A stretch of 64,000 nucleotides of DNA from Acetobacter cibinongensis (GCF_000963925.1 NZ_BAMV01000018.1:209735-273734); one strand, 5' to 3'. Numbered from the stretch's first letter, positions 8,555-17,552 are shown. The notes: generated by a model not told the origin, from the letters alone. Program-made: numbers and translations.

Positions 8555-9469
8555 ATGTTTGGACGTCCCCTCCTGCGCTTTGTTCGCAAGGATACCCACA
8601 TCAACTTCATGCGTGGGCGCTTTGTCGGGCTTATGACCTCGGCTGTGCTATCACTCGCTTCCATCGGGCTGTTTTTCTATCCGGGCCTTACCTTGGGCCT
8701 GGATTTTCGGGGCGGCATTGTTGTTGAAGCCAAGACATCTGGCCCGGCGGATTTTGCCAAAATCCGCTCAACATTGGCAGCACATCACATCGACCATGCG
8801 TCCCTCCAGGCCTTTGGCGCACCGGACGATGTGCTGATCCGACTGGAAGCCGGAGACAAACAGGCAACCAACGATGTTGTCGACACCGTGCGCCACGCGG
8901 TTGCCGAAGCCCAACCTGGCTCAACCGTTCTGCGAGCCGACGCTGTAGGAGCATCTGTTTCTTCCGAACTGTTCCGAAACGGGATGCTTGCTCTCGGCCT
9001 CAGCTTGGCAATGATTTTGGCTTACATCTGGTTCCGGTTTGAAAAAGAATTTGCCATCAGTGCGGTTATCACACTCATTCTGGACCTTACCAAAACTGTT
9101 GGCTTTCTGGTCATAACCGGCTTTGAATTTGACCTCGTTATGGTCGCAGCCATTCTGACCATCTTAGGCTATTCCACCAACGATAAAGTGGTTGTGTACG
9201 ATCGGGTACGTGAAAACCTGCGCAAATACCGCACAATGCCACTACGTGAATTGATTGACCTGTCAATCAATGAAACACTGAACCGCACCTTGGGCACATC
9301 CTCCACAGTGTTCCTCGCAGCCCTGCCCCTGGCCTTGTTCGGCGGCTCCACATTGTCCGGCTTTGCCTGGACCATGCTGTTTGGTATTGTAGTTGGGACA
9401 TCTTCTTCTATCTTTATCGCTGCACCGCTTTTATTATTTATGAAAAAAGAGACTTCAAACAAACACTAA
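8555..9469 (+). CDS. secF: Protein translocase subunit SecF
   Basis: Partner of SecD, 304 residues. It has an N-terminal helix, the D1 motif GLDFRGG at about residues 48-54 and the D4/D5-type segment GYSTNDKVVVYDRVREN in the membrane domain. A GAGG ribosome site precedes the ATG. The gene is the last high-GC gene before the AT-rich island; no terminator is evident behind it. Confidence 0.95.
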   Translation: MFGRPLLRFVRKDTHINFMRGRFVGLMTSAVLSLASIGLFFYPGLTLGLDFRGGIVVEAKTSGPADFAKIRSTLAAHHIDHASLQAFGAPDDVLIRLEAGDKQATNDVVDTVRHAVAEAQPGSTVLRADAVGASVSSELFRNGMLALGLSLAMILAYIWFRFEKEFAISAVITLILDLTKTVGFLVITGFEFDLVMVAAILTILGYSTNDKVVVYDRVRENLRKYRTMPLRELIDLSINETLNRTLGTSSTVFLAALPLALFGGSTLSGFAWTMLFGIVVGTSSSIFIAAPLLLFMKKETSNKH

Positions 9470-9579
9470 CATGCCTAAAAATCTAGATTACTTCAATCAT
9501 ATCTCACGATATCCCTTTAACGTATTTAAAGAAAACAGTATACAGAATTACAAAGCGTTCCATGATAGGGGTCGACCAA

Positions 9580-11625
9580 ATGATTATACCTTCTCCACTT
9601 CTCCCCTTTAAGGGAGCAAATTTTTATAGTTTGCCTGAAGTTTCAACTTTTAAGGATGCCATATATGAATGTGGATTGGGCCATTTTGATGGACTAAGTG
9701 GTCTTTTCACTAAAGAAGGTTATTTGATCAACCAAGCTGCGTTTTTTCACCATCATCCATCTGAAACGAAAGGACAACCGTCCTGGATCAATCCACAGTC
9801 AGCAAAAACGTATCCAGTTATAGAAACGGCTATTTTTGCGGGACATCTCCACGAGCAATATGGTCATTATATTACTGAATTCTTATCAAGAATATGGTTC
9901 TTAAAAAAATTAAACATAAAAGCTCCTATTTTAGTTCGTAGCTTTAAAGATTTAAATGAAATTTTTTCTTATCAATGGGCTAGGGATTTATTCTCATTAT
10001 TGGGATTAGAAAAAAAGGATTTCCTGTGCCCTGATTCACCCCTTCGAATAAAGGAACTTCTTGTTCCTGATGCATTGTTTGCTGAACAAGGATATTGCTA
10101 TCAACATATGGCTGAGTTCTGCCATGAGCTAGGAGACATGGCTTTATCGCATCTTTCAGAAGAGACAATAACAAAAAATAAAAATATCTATTTGTCTCGT
10201 TCAGACCTTATTTGTGGAACCATAAAAATTGATAACGAAAAAGAGTTTGAAAATGAATTGAGTAAATTAGGTTTTCTCATACTTCACCCTGAAAAACTAT
10301 CTATATACGAACAAATTTCACTTTTCAGAAATAATAATATTGTCGTTGGTGTCTTGGGGTCGGCATTCCATACTTCTATTTTTACCCCCGCGCCAGAAGG
10401 CGTTGCCATTAACATGAAAGATTTCCCTGATATTAATTATTTAGCCATGGATGGAATCAACTCATCTCGTATAGATTACGTAGTCTACGATGGGCTTGCC
10501 CCCTCCACAGCTCCTGATTACAATTTTTATGCTACAAAAACGATTAGGAAACCTCATCAAGCAGCTTCAGATATTTATGAATTTGTTTCGAAGAAACGTG
10601 AGAAATTTTTTATCCCCAATATGGGAAAACGTAGCACAGGTTATGAAGTAAATTCTAGATTTTACAAAATCAAAACACGCGAAAATTATTATGTGAAAAT
10701 TGATAGTCGGACAGGCAACGTCTGTGTTGACGAAAATAAATTCACACATGATGCTGTGTTGTTTGAGTTAGACAAAAAATATAATTTTCTTTTATCTAAC
10801 CATGAAAATATAACAAATGTCTCCTTAATGGGGGTTGCTCATTCAGGTCCAGCTTTGTCCCTAACTGTGTTTCACAATACGGATGGCAAAATTTCTCTTT
10901 ATGATCCAAACTTAGACAAGTACGTTTGCTCTCTCCCTAGAGATCAAGGAGGTCACTTAAAGTGTGATGCAAAAAAAATACTTCCTTGGGAAATATATTC
11001 TTTAGAAAAAATTGAAAAAAAAGAAATATCAAATTCTGTTGATATTATTTGTTCAATTATTGCTCTTGTCTTCTCTAACGAATCATGGGGCAATGCGGAT
11101 TACTATATAAACAAATACAGAGATATATTTTGTTACGTATATTATTTGAAGAATAATAACATCAATGAAAATATGCTAAACTATTCTTCTAAAATCAATG
11201 GCTATTTAGCTATATCCTCACGAAACAATACTATTTTACAAGGAAAAATAATTACCCACCGTGGTGCTATTGGTGACGTAAAGACGAACGATTTAATCGA
11301 CACCGGGCAAACTTTTCAGAGTTCCATTGAAGGCATCAATATCACTACTTTTGATACTAATTATACTCTAAAGTATACAGTGTTCGTAAAAGATGAATCT
11401 TGGTCTGAGTGGACCTCTGAAGGTGAGTTTGCAGGCACCACTGGTGCAGGAAAAACTTTATCTGGCTATTCTGCAAAACTTTTCGATAAAAATGGTCAAG
11501 AAATTTCCATAGTGTGTCACGCAAAATTCATGAATGATGACAAAATTTACTCTTATGCTGGGGGAAGTTTGTTTACTTCGCCGCATGTGAGCGATCTAAT
11601 TGGCATAAGCATTTGCTTTGCTTAG
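9580..11625 (+). CDS. GT61-type glycosyltransferase with ChW-like C-terminal module
   Basis: Protein of 681 residues from the ATG at 9580, chosen because AGGGG lies eight bases before it (an ATG 18 bases earlier has none). Residues about 85-305 look like a GT61/DUF563 domain: an HYITEFLSRIWFL segment, IYLSR, then PEKLSIYEQISLF and VVGVLGSAFH near residue 262. Such enzymes transfer sugars in capsule, O-antigen or protein glycosylation. The C-terminal half is not recognised as a whole, but near the end a segment with paired tryptophans, GEFAGTTGAGK and a following KL-rich strand resembles a ChW repeat known mostly from Firmicutes. Codon use is far more AT-rich than in secF. No signal peptide is seen. 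Confidence 0.7.
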   Translation: MIIPSPLLPFKGANFYSLPEVSTFKDAIYECGLGHFDGLSGLFTKEGYLINQAAFFHHHPSETKGQPSWINPQSAKTYPVIETAIFAGHLHEQYGHYITEFLSRIWFLKKLNIKAPILVRSFKDLNEIFSYQWARDLFSLLGLEKKDFLCPDSPLRIKELLVPDALFAEQGYCYQHMAEFCHELGDMALSHLSEETITKNKNIYLSRSDLICGTIKIDNEKEFENELSKLGFLILHPEKLSIYEQISLFRNNNIVVGVLGSAFHTSIFTPAPEGVAINMKDFPDINYLAMDGINSSRIDYVVYDGLAPSTAPDYNFYATKTIRKPHQAASDIYEFVSKKREKFFIPNMGKRSTGYEVNSRFYKIKTRENYYVKIDSRTGNVCVDENKFTHDAVLFELDKKYNFLLSNHENITNVSLMGVAHSGPALSLTVFHNTDGKISLYDPNLDKYVCSLPRDQGGHLKCDAKKILPWEIYSLEKIEKKEISNSVDIICSIIALVFSNESWGNADYYINKYRDIFCYVYYLKNNNINENMLNYSSKINGYLAISSRNNTILQGKIITHRGAIGDVKTNDLIDTGQTFQSSIEGINITTFDTNYTLKYTVFVKDESWSEWTSEGEFAGTTGAGKTLSGYSAKLFDKNGQEISIVCHAKFMNDDKIYSYAGGSLFTSPHVSDLIGISICFA

Positions 11626-11634
11626 TTGGTCTGA

Positions 11635-11670
11635 CAACTGTGAGAGAGCTATCGCTTCCTCACAGTTTTT
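11635..11670 (+). terminator. Terminator after the GT61-like gene
   Basis: Arms AACTGTGAG and CTCACAGTT close a hairpin followed by a T-run. Confidence 0.85.
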
Positions 11671-11752
11671 CTATATATAATACTTAACGTCTGCCTCCTT
11701 TTATTATAATGGTATGCAAGACTTGCAAGAAATCTTTACGTAAGGAAACACA

Positions 11753-12859
11753 ATGTTAGATATTCGTTGTATTGCTATGCAAAAAAATGAAGGAAAAAAT
11801 TTAGAAGCTTGGATAAAATACCATGCATATTTATTCGGAATCGAAAATATATATATATTGGATAACGGATCTGATGATGAAGAAACCATCTTAATATTAG
11901 AAAAATTCGAAATGATAGGTTGTAATGTCGACAAACAATACACTGGAAGTAATGCTTTTGAGAGTAAAGGTAACATAATAAATGAGATTATTAGAGCATG
12001 GGACGAACAAGATACTTACGATTTCGCTATTCCATTAGATGTTGATGAATTTATTATATTGTTTGATGAAAATTTAAGTTGCAGGAAAAAGAAAATTCAC
12101 GACTATTTTCTTTACTTAAAAAAAACCAAACAAGATCAAGCCTTTATTATGCAAAATATGCTATTAAATATTCCTAATGAACCTGGTTTTTTCTATCCGG
12201 CAACAGTTCCCAAATGTTTTTTCCGGAAAAATACAATTGGGCTGTTAGATCATGGCTTTCATCATCCAATTGCCAAACATTCGAATACCCCTTATTATAC
12301 CCAATTAGGTTACGTGCATTTACATAATAAACCATTCGATAAATTAATAAATTCTGCTACGCGAAAATTATCCCACTTAGTTAATTTAGATGATAAAGAG
12401 AGTTTAAAAAATTATTCAGGGCATGGTGAACATTTGGTAAAATACTTTTTCATGACAAAAAAAGATTATGAAAAATTATATACAGAAAAAGGTAATATTT
12501 ATTTCCCTTCTATAATGAAAATTTTTGAACTCTTGTCTGTTGATATAAAATCAATTTTTGGAAATAATTTCACGAATATAGAGCTACCAAAATTACAAAC
12601 ATTTTTCATTAGATATCCATCTGTGGACAATGATACTCTGTATTATTTTGGATTTTTTAATAAATATCAGTATCTAAATAGAAACCATGACATTAAAAAT
12701 GCAAATATCGATCCATTAATGCATTTTTGTTCTTTAGGATATAAAGAATATAGACCCCTTAATGATAGCGATTCTAAAATTGCATTAGAAAAATCAGATA
12801 CTAACACAAATAATTTTAGATTAATAGAAAAAGAAATTAGACACTTAAATTTTTATTGA
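11753..12859 (+). CDS. Glycosyltransferase, GT2/GT92-like
   Basis: Protein of 368 residues in the AT-rich island. It opens with CIAMQKNEGKNLEAWIKYH and IYILDNGSDD, the typical start of the Glyco_tranf_2_4 and GT92-like families, and carries DVDEF at residues 96-100 as the likely metal-binding DxD motif. A conserved HNKPF-like segment lies further on. The enzyme is expected to be cytosolic and to transfer a sugar from a nucleotide donor; donor and acceptor are unknown. AAGGA lies six bases before the ATG. The C-terminal 100 residues are rich in Asn, Lys and Ile and give no motif. Confidence 0.75.
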   Translation: MLDIRCIAMQKNEGKNLEAWIKYHAYLFGIENIYILDNGSDDEETILILEKFEMIGCNVDKQYTGSNAFESKGNIINEIIRAWDEQDTYDFAIPLDVDEFIILFDENLSCRKKKIHDYFLYLKKTKQDQAFIMQNMLLNIPNEPGFFYPATVPKCFFRKNTIGLLDHGFHHPIAKHSNTPYYTQLGYVHLHNKPFDKLINSATRKLSHLVNLDDKESLKNYSGHGEHLVKYFFMTKKDYEKLYTEKGNIYFPSIMKIFELLSVDIKSIFGNNFTNIELPKLQTFFIRYPSVDNDTLYYFGFFNKYQYLNRNHDIKNANIDPLMHFCSLGYKEYRPLNDSDSKIALEKSDTNTNNFRLIEKEIRHLNFY

Positions 12860-12862
12860 TCT

Positions 12863-12898
12863 AAACAGACCCTAATTTCATGAGGTTAGGGTCTGTTT
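12863..12898. terminator. Bidirectional terminator between two convergent AT-rich genes
   Basis: Thirteen-base perfect arms, AAACAGACCCTAA and TTAGGGTCTGTTT, with a ten-base loop. The right arm runs into the stop of the leftward gene. Confidence 0.85.
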
Positions 12899-13988
12899 AT
12901 CTTTCTAATACTTCTATGGAAAATTGTGGCTCTGTATTTATTGGAGCTTTGTCAAATCTATCTCCACTAGGAACGATAGCATCCACTATACAATCACCCT
13001 CTTCAATTTTTAGAAACTTTTCCTTTGATGGGGATGGTATACTTGCTACGACACTTGAGTTTCCATAGCTTGATAAAGAGACTTTCTGCAGTAATAATGA
13101 CGTACTCCAGAATGCTGAAGAAGGATTTTTCTGACTAAAAGTTCCTGTTTTATCATTCCAAAAAAATAAAGAACCTTGGTGGTTTGGAAATGCTTTTTGA
13201 CAGCTATTTTTTGTATAAACCATAATATAATGGCTTATCTGCCAATTACCTTCTGGTTTACTTCTATACTTTTCATCTGACTCTGTCGTAGCAGACACAT
13301 TTCCATACAAATTTAATAGCCAACCAGGATGTAATTTTCCATTTTTAGAAACTGGTATAACACTGTATGCATTTAAGGTAGGAGTTCTATAATTATTAGA
13401 AGAAACTACAAATTCTCCACCTAATCCAACTAGTGATATTTTTTTTACTTTTGAATTTTTTTCAGCATATCGGTATTTTATTTTTATTTTTTGTGCCATT
13501 TTATATTTTTTATTTGAAAAATCACTGCCATCCAAAACAGAAAAAATGCAACTGCCTTTCTTAACTTTCAAAGGAATGTCTTCATTAAAAAAATAATCTA
13601 TTGATGTGTATTTTTTTCCTGAATAAGCCTGTTTTATTATATTTGAAACAATACCTTCATGATGATATTTTTCAAATATTTCATTGTATCCCATACTTTC
13701 TTCTGCTTCTTTCGGACAGTTATCATTACCTGACAGGTAAAGAGAAAACAAAGTTTCAGAATGCCCTCGTTTTTCGACAACAGACCTAGGTAATGTAACT
13801 GTTGAAATATACATATTAATACTATGAATATAAATTAAAGAATCTTCATCAAACTTTATTATTGGAAACATATTTTTTTTAGAAAAATCTAAGCTTTTTT
13901 TTGTGTATATAATGCGTTTTTCTTTTTTAGCATATACGCCTGCACTTGCTGTGCAAAACAAAAGCGGAATACTTATAAAAAAAAACAA
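12897..13988 (-). CDS. Secreted protein of unknown function, start disturbed by a T9 run
   Basis: Open frame of 363 residues whose first 20 residues (hydrophobic, ending in ASAGVYA) form a clean Sec signal peptide, so the product is likely periplasmic or secreted. The rest has no recognised domain; it is rich in Ser, Lys and aromatic residues and predicted to be mostly strand. The only in-frame start is TTG at 13988 with no ribosome site near it. A good start, AGAGG five bases before an ATG at 14005, is one frame off: it meets a stop right after a run of nine T (13977-13985 on the plus strand). One extra T would join it exactly to the signal peptide. The gene may therefore be phase-variable, read by slippage, or misread. 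Confidence 0.65.
   Translation of the reverse strand: MFFFISIPLLFCTASAGVYAKKEKRIIYTKKSLDFSKKNMFPIIKFDEDSLIYIHSINMYISTVTLPRSVVEKRGHSETLFSLYLSGNDNCPKEAEESMGYNEIFEKYHHEGIVSNIIKQAYSGKKYTSIDYFFNEDIPLKVKKGSCIFSVLDGSDFSNKKYKMAQKIKIKYRYAEKNSKVKKISLVGLGGEFVVSSNNYRTPTLNAYSVIPVSKNGKLHPGWLLNLYGNVSATTESDEKYRSKPEGNWQISHYIMVYTKNSCQKAFPNHQGSLFFWNDKTGTFSQKNPSSAFWSTSLLLQKVSLSSYGNSSVVASIPSPSKEKFLKIEEGDCIVDAIVPSGDRFDKAPINTEPQFSIEVLER
13977..13985 (-). repeat. Homopolymer T9 tract inside a signal-peptide region
   Basis: Nine T residues on the coding (minus) strand, codons 7-10 of the ATG-initiated frame. With nine the ATG frame ends at a TAA; with ten it continues through the whole 363-residue frame. Confidence 0.9.
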
Positions 13989-14047
13989 ATAAAACTTTTT
14001 TGCATTAAAACCTCTTTTTTAGCATAAACTATAATATTAGACCCAAT

Positions 14048-15349
14048 TTACACTGTATGCCATGACGGCAAAATAAACTTGTAAGGGGTATCGAACAAGT
14101 CAATTATTTGACCAAAAACAGATGCATCATATACTTGTACGCTATCTTTTATTTGAATTCCTCGCAGCGTACGCCATGTTCGACGATTTAATGCGCGATT
14201 AAAAATACCGGGGCCTGTTTTATAGGCTATATATAGATCGTGGTATTTATAGCAGTTTCTATATAAAGATAATAAACAATCCTCCCCAACAGAGCTATTA
14301 CTTATTGTACCGTAAAAATCATTATGAACAAAATAATTATTTGTTGTAAAAAATACATTATCTGCTTCTTGCTTTTTCAAGAAATTTAAAGATTCATCGT
14401 CACGAAGGCGGATGTCAGCATCCATCCACCACCCACCATAAACTTGTGTCACATGCACACGAAGGAAATCAGCGGCTTCCGCAGGATGTCTCATATTTAA
14501 AAAAAGAGAACGCGCTTCTACTCCATAATTCTGGTAAAGCCACTCTTGAGCTTCTTCTTTATCAAAAACTTTAAAATTAAAATCTGGTATATTTTTATGG
14601 TACGTAAAGTTTTCTTGTATTTCCGCAGGCGGATTATGATCCCAATACATAAATATATTTTTAGGTATTGTGAAATGACTACCAGGCTGCGAGGGTTTAC
14701 CAAATAAGGCATGAGAGTTTTTTAAAGCCACTTCCAAATAGCGACAATCTATTTCTTCCCCTGTATGAAATTCTTCATATGCATTCCCCATATGAAGAAG
14801 CGACTGCCGCCCATCCTGACCTGACCAAGCCATTTCAACACCTTCGATATACTTTGCGAAAGGGATGTTATAAGAACGCAAAATATCAATTTCATTTTTA
14901 GGAAGCTGTAAGCCTGCCTTAAGCATGCATAATAGCCTTACATGCAGGAGTATTTGTGCAGAAGGATGTTGGTTTGGCTGCTTGGAATGCATTCGAAAAC
15001 CCAAGCCATAAATTATGGCAGCTTCTTTTACATTCCTGTTAGTATGAAGAATATTCGCAACAGAAAATACGTCGTGAAGGGTATTTAGACCGTTTTGATC
15101 AAAATAGGCTCTTGCTTGAGGATCTATGCTCAATGCTGCTACGTCAAAACTTGTAACCTGACCATTACCAGAATCAATCGGCACCTCTATTTCATCCATA
15201 CGCTTAGGTTGGGAACTGTTCGTGAGAGATATTGTAGGTGAAGGCGCTTCCGCCGGAATCTCCGTCACTTCGCCCTGTTGCACTGACTCAACGCTCTGTC
15301 TGCGATAAGGCCTGAATGTATGAATAGAAAATGAATCTGATGAGTTCGT
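14048..15349 (-). CDS. GT32-like glycosyltransferase with DxD motif
   Basis: Glycosyltransferase with a sugar-binding region of the GT32/TcdA-TcdB-like fold: IPKNIFMYWDHNPP at the beginning of the catalytic part, then AADFLRVHVTQVYGGWWMDAD with DAD at about residues 310-312. The GG-x-W-x-D-x-D pattern binds the nucleotide sugar and metal. The first 220 residues are helical and could hold TPR-like repeats. The start is uncertain: no ATG lies near the N-terminus; a GTG at 15349 with AGGG nine bases upstream was chosen, while the frame is open to a TTG at 15379. The first 60 codons are more GC-rich than the rest, which suggests that the island boundary runs through the 5' end of the gene. Confidence 0.75.
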   Translation of the reverse strand, partial: TNSSDSFSIHTFRPYRRQSVESVQQGEVTEIPAEAPSPTISLTNSSQPKRMDEIEVPIDSGNGQVTSFDVAALSIDPQARAYFDQNGLNTLHDVFSVANILHTNRNVKEAAIIYGLGFRMHSKQPNQHPSAQILLHVRLLCMLKAGLQLPKNEIDILRSYNIPFAKYIEGVEMAWSGQDGRQSLLHMGNAYEEFHTGEEIDCRYLEVALKNSHALFGKPSQPGSHFTIPKNIFMYWDHNPPAEIQENFTYHKNIPDFNFKVFDKEEAQEWLYQNYGVEARSLFLNMRHPAEAADFLRVHVTQVYGGWWMDADIRLRDDESLNFLKKQEADNVFFTTNNYFVHNDFYGTISNSSVGEDCLLSLYRNCYKYHDLYIAYKTGPGIFNRALNRRTWRTLRGIQIKDSVQVYDASVFGQIIDLFDTPYKFILPSWHTV

Positions 15350-15448
15350 CACAGATTGTGTCCCTGACAGCAGTGGCAATAGTTGTCAGATACAGTAGCG
15401 GCAAGTTCGGGTTTCGCCTACCTCTGAACGAACGCTTTTTCTATGTTA

Positions 15449-15793
15449 TTATTTTTCAATCTCGTGAATATAAGATATCAGAGCGGCGTTTGCCGCCTGC
15501 GTTGCCTGTCGTGATTGCTCACGAGCTGCCGTAAGAATGGCAACCACCGCAACCTGGTCTGCCTGCGCCATGCTCATAACCTGCGCGGCATCTGCTCGTC
15601 CGGCCATCATGCGCCCACGCGCCATGCCATTTGCAATAAGATAAGAATACATCATGGTGTGCGGTGTCGGCTCAAGGCTGACCGCTCTGGGCGCAGTTTG
15701 ACACCCTGCCAGCAAGGCCACCCCTCCCAGAGCTGCCATATTCTGGAAACAACGTTTAGAAAAAAAAGGGGAAACAAAGAAAGGATGCTTCAT
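15449..15793 (-). CDS. Small predicted lipoprotein
   Basis: Protein of 114 residues with a hydrophobic stretch ending in the lipobox LLAGC (Cys at residue 31), so lipid attachment to the outer or inner membrane is expected. The mature part of about 84 residues is Ala/Met/Gln-rich and helical with no known domain. The n-region before the hydrophobic core is long; an internal ATG at 15739 would give a shorter signal. GC content is again like the chromosome, marking the right border of the AT-rich island. Confidence 0.7.
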   Translation of the reverse strand: MKHPFFVSPFFSKRCFQNMAALGGVALLAGCQTAPRAVSLEPTPHTMMYSYLIANGMARGRMMAGRADAAQVMSMAQADQVAVVAILTAAREQSRQATQAANAALISYIHEIEK

Positions 15794-15872
15794 GATGACT
15801 GAAGCCTAGCCCAACTCCGTTTCCCCGCAAACCTGCTTCTTGCTTTCGTGTCAACGAAAAGCCTGCATGGTA

Positions 15873-16331
15873 TTAGACCCGGCGGGAAGCCAGTTCGTCG
15901 CGAATCTGTTGCAGCAGGATTTCGGTTTTCGTTGGTTCCGGCGGAGCTGCTGGCTTGGCGTCTTCGCGTACATGCATACGAGTGAGAGCCTTAATCAGCC
16001 AGAAAATAACCAGGGCCGTAATCAGGAACTGAATAACCGCGTTGATGAACAGCCCGAGGTTAATGGTGACGGCTCCGGCCTTCTGCGCTTCCGCCAGCGT
16101 TGCCAGATGGGGGCCTTTAAGCGTGACAAAGAGGTTGGAGAAATCAATCCCACCAATTGCCAACCCAATAAGCGGGTTGAACACGTCTTTCACAAGACTA
16201 TTTACAATGCCAGTGAAAGACGCACCGATGATCACACCAACGGCGAGATCAACCACGTTGCCACGCATAATAAATGCTTTAAACTCGCCAACCCAACCTG
16301 GGGCGTGAAGCCCTTTTTTATCATCAGCCAT
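15873..16331 (-). CDS. mscL: Large-conductance mechanosensitive channel
   Basis: Homopentameric inner-membrane channel that opens under membrane tension to release solutes on hypo-osmotic shock. The 152-residue protein starts with the amphipathic segment and first helix FKAFIMRGNVVDLAVGVIIG, the most conserved part of MscL. A periplasmic loop, second helix (FLITALVIFWLIKAL) and a C-terminal charged helix follow. Length is normal. Monocistronic. Confidence 0.96.
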   Translation of the reverse strand: MADDKKGLHAPGWVGEFKAFIMRGNVVDLAVGVIIGASFTGIVNSLVKDVFNPLIGLAIGGIDFSNLFVTLKGPHLATLAEAQKAGAVTINLGLFINAVIQFLITALVIFWLIKALTRMHVREDAKPAAPPEPTKTEILLQQIRDELASRRV

Positions 16332-16523
16332 GAAACGTTCCTGAATTTATTTGTCTATCACCAGCGTCTGTACTCAGGATGCGAGGTTTTTTTCAAGATA
16401 TAAAGCAAAAAATAGGCGTGCTTTTTCTCTATACGCCCTCCGTAATCCCCTGATGCAACAGAACTAAGCCTGACGCCCCGTTATCATGTTGCTGTTTGAA
16501 GGCAGAATTCTGCGTAAGAGTTG

Positions 16524-16552
16524 TTGATCACAGCCACACACATCGGTATATG
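16524..16552 (+). promoter_or_regulatory. Sigma-70-type promoter for rpmE
   Basis: TTGATC and TATATG are separated by exactly 17 bases, about 60 bases before the rpmE start. Confidence 0.5.
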
Positions 16553-16613
16553 CACTCGCACGCATAGCCCGGTCGGTATCGGGACAGCCTTGTTTGAACG
16601 GAAAAGAGCCATC

Positions 16614-16841
16614 ATGAAAACCGGCATTCACCCAGACTATCACGAAATCAACGTCATCATGACAGACGGCACAGAATTCACCACCCGCTCCTGCTACGGC
16701 AAGCCAGGTGACACGCTGCGCTTGGACGTGGACACGAAGTCCCATCCAGCATGGACCGGCGTACAGCGTATCCTTGATACCGGGGGCCAGGTGGCAAAGT
16801 TCAACAAGCGCTTTGCTGGTATTGGCGTTCGCAAAAAATAA
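16614..16841 (+). CDS. rpmE: 50S ribosomal protein L31
   Basis: Seventy-five residues from the ATG that begins [12 protein letters not shown], the usual L31 start; the longer open frame upstream is noncoding. Conserved features include [11 protein letters not shown] and SHPAWTG, and the C-terminal FNKRF. Only one cysteine (SCYGK) is present, so this is the zinc-free C-minus form common in Alphaproteobacteria. It is followed by a strong terminator. Confidence 0.95.
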   Translation: MKTGIHPDYHEINVIMTDGTEFTTRSCYGKPGDTLRLDVDTKSHPAWTGVQRILDTGGQVAKFNKRFAGIGVRKK

Positions 16842-16871
16842 GACCCCGCACACAATCGTGCATAAATTGTG

Positions 16872-16906
16872 AAACCCCGCCCCTTGAAACAGGGGGCGGG
16901 GTTTTC
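16872..16906 (+). terminator. Terminator after rpmE
   Basis: Arms AACCCCGCCCC and GGGGCGGGGTT with a short loop, followed by TTTT. Confidence 0.9.
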
Positions 16907-16973
16907 CACGTTTAGCACCGAGTAGAGAATGCCCTGTCGGGGTTCCTGCTCAGCGTTCAAATCTAATGCCGCA

Positions 16974-17033
16974 TGGCCCGCCATAACGGGGGCCGCACCA
17001 CGTGGCAGAACCTTGCTAAACGAGGAGGTTTTT
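16974..17033 (+). promoter_or_regulatory. ROSE-like RNA thermometer in the 5' UTR of the hsp20 gene
   Basis: The last hairpin, 17011-17028, pairs CCUUGCU with the Shine-Dalgarno AGGAGG across a five-base loop: C-G, C-G, U-A, U-G, one unpaired G, C-G, U-A. The UUGCU opposite AGGA with the odd G is the hallmark of ROSE elements that control small heat-shock genes in Alphaproteobacteria. A second GC-rich hairpin (GGCCCG/CGGGGGCC) lies just upstream at about 16976-16996. The likely effect is that the ribosome site is closed at low temperature and melts with heat. Confidence 0.65.
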
Positions 17034-17528
17034 ATGAGTTACGATTTTGCACCCTTGTTCCGGTCAGCCATTGGCTTTGACCGCTTGGCACAGGTGATGG
17101 ATACCGCAGCCCGCACCGCAGCGTCCCCCAGTTATCCACCTTATGACATCGCAAAAACAGGCAATGACAGCTATAGCCTGACCATGGCCATTGCTGGCTT
17201 TGGCGCTGATGATATTGAGCTTGTGGTTCAGGACAATACACTTGTTGTTTCCGGTCGCGTAAGTGAACCGCAAAATGAAGGGGAAATTCTGCATCGTGGC
17301 ATTGCCCGCCGCGCATTTGAGCGCCGCTTTGCCTTGGCTGATCACGTGGAAGTAACCGGAGCAGAAATGAATAATGGACTGCTCCGCATTGCCGTGCGCC
17401 AGATTGTGCCGGAAGCCCTCAAACCAAGGCGCATACCAGTGCAGGTTGGCTCCAGCGCGTCCAACACGGCTGTTCAGTCGGAGCCAACATTAGTGCAACC
17501 TGGCTCCTTTCCCGCCGCTGCGGCCTGA
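17034..17528 (+). CDS. Small heat-shock protein, Hsp20/alpha-crystallin family
   Basis: ATP-independent holdase of 164 residues that binds unfolding proteins. It begins MSYDFAPLFRSAIGFDRL, very like IbpA, and has the alpha-crystallin core with YPPYDI, VVSGR and the AFERRF segment. The C-terminal tail carries the RRIPVQ IxI/V-type anchor and an Ala-rich end. The start was chosen because GAGGAGG lies five bases before this ATG; an upstream in-frame extension to 16929 is not credible. Expression is probably controlled by the ROSE-like leader. Confidence 0.93.
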   Translation: MSYDFAPLFRSAIGFDRLAQVMDTAARTAASPSYPPYDIAKTGNDSYSLTMAIAGFGADDIELVVQDNTLVVSGRVSEPQNEGEILHRGIARRAFERRFALADHVEVTGAEMNNGLLRIAVRQIVPEALKPRRIPVQVGSSASNTAVQSEPTLVQPGSFPAAAA

Positions 17529-17552
17529 TTGAAGCAGCTTAGAACGACCCGG

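Noticed and set aside
16940..16980. GTTCAAATC-like T-arm suggesting a tRNA before the hsp20 gene
   Set aside because: The flanking bases do not pair, and no anticodon or D arm can be built around it.
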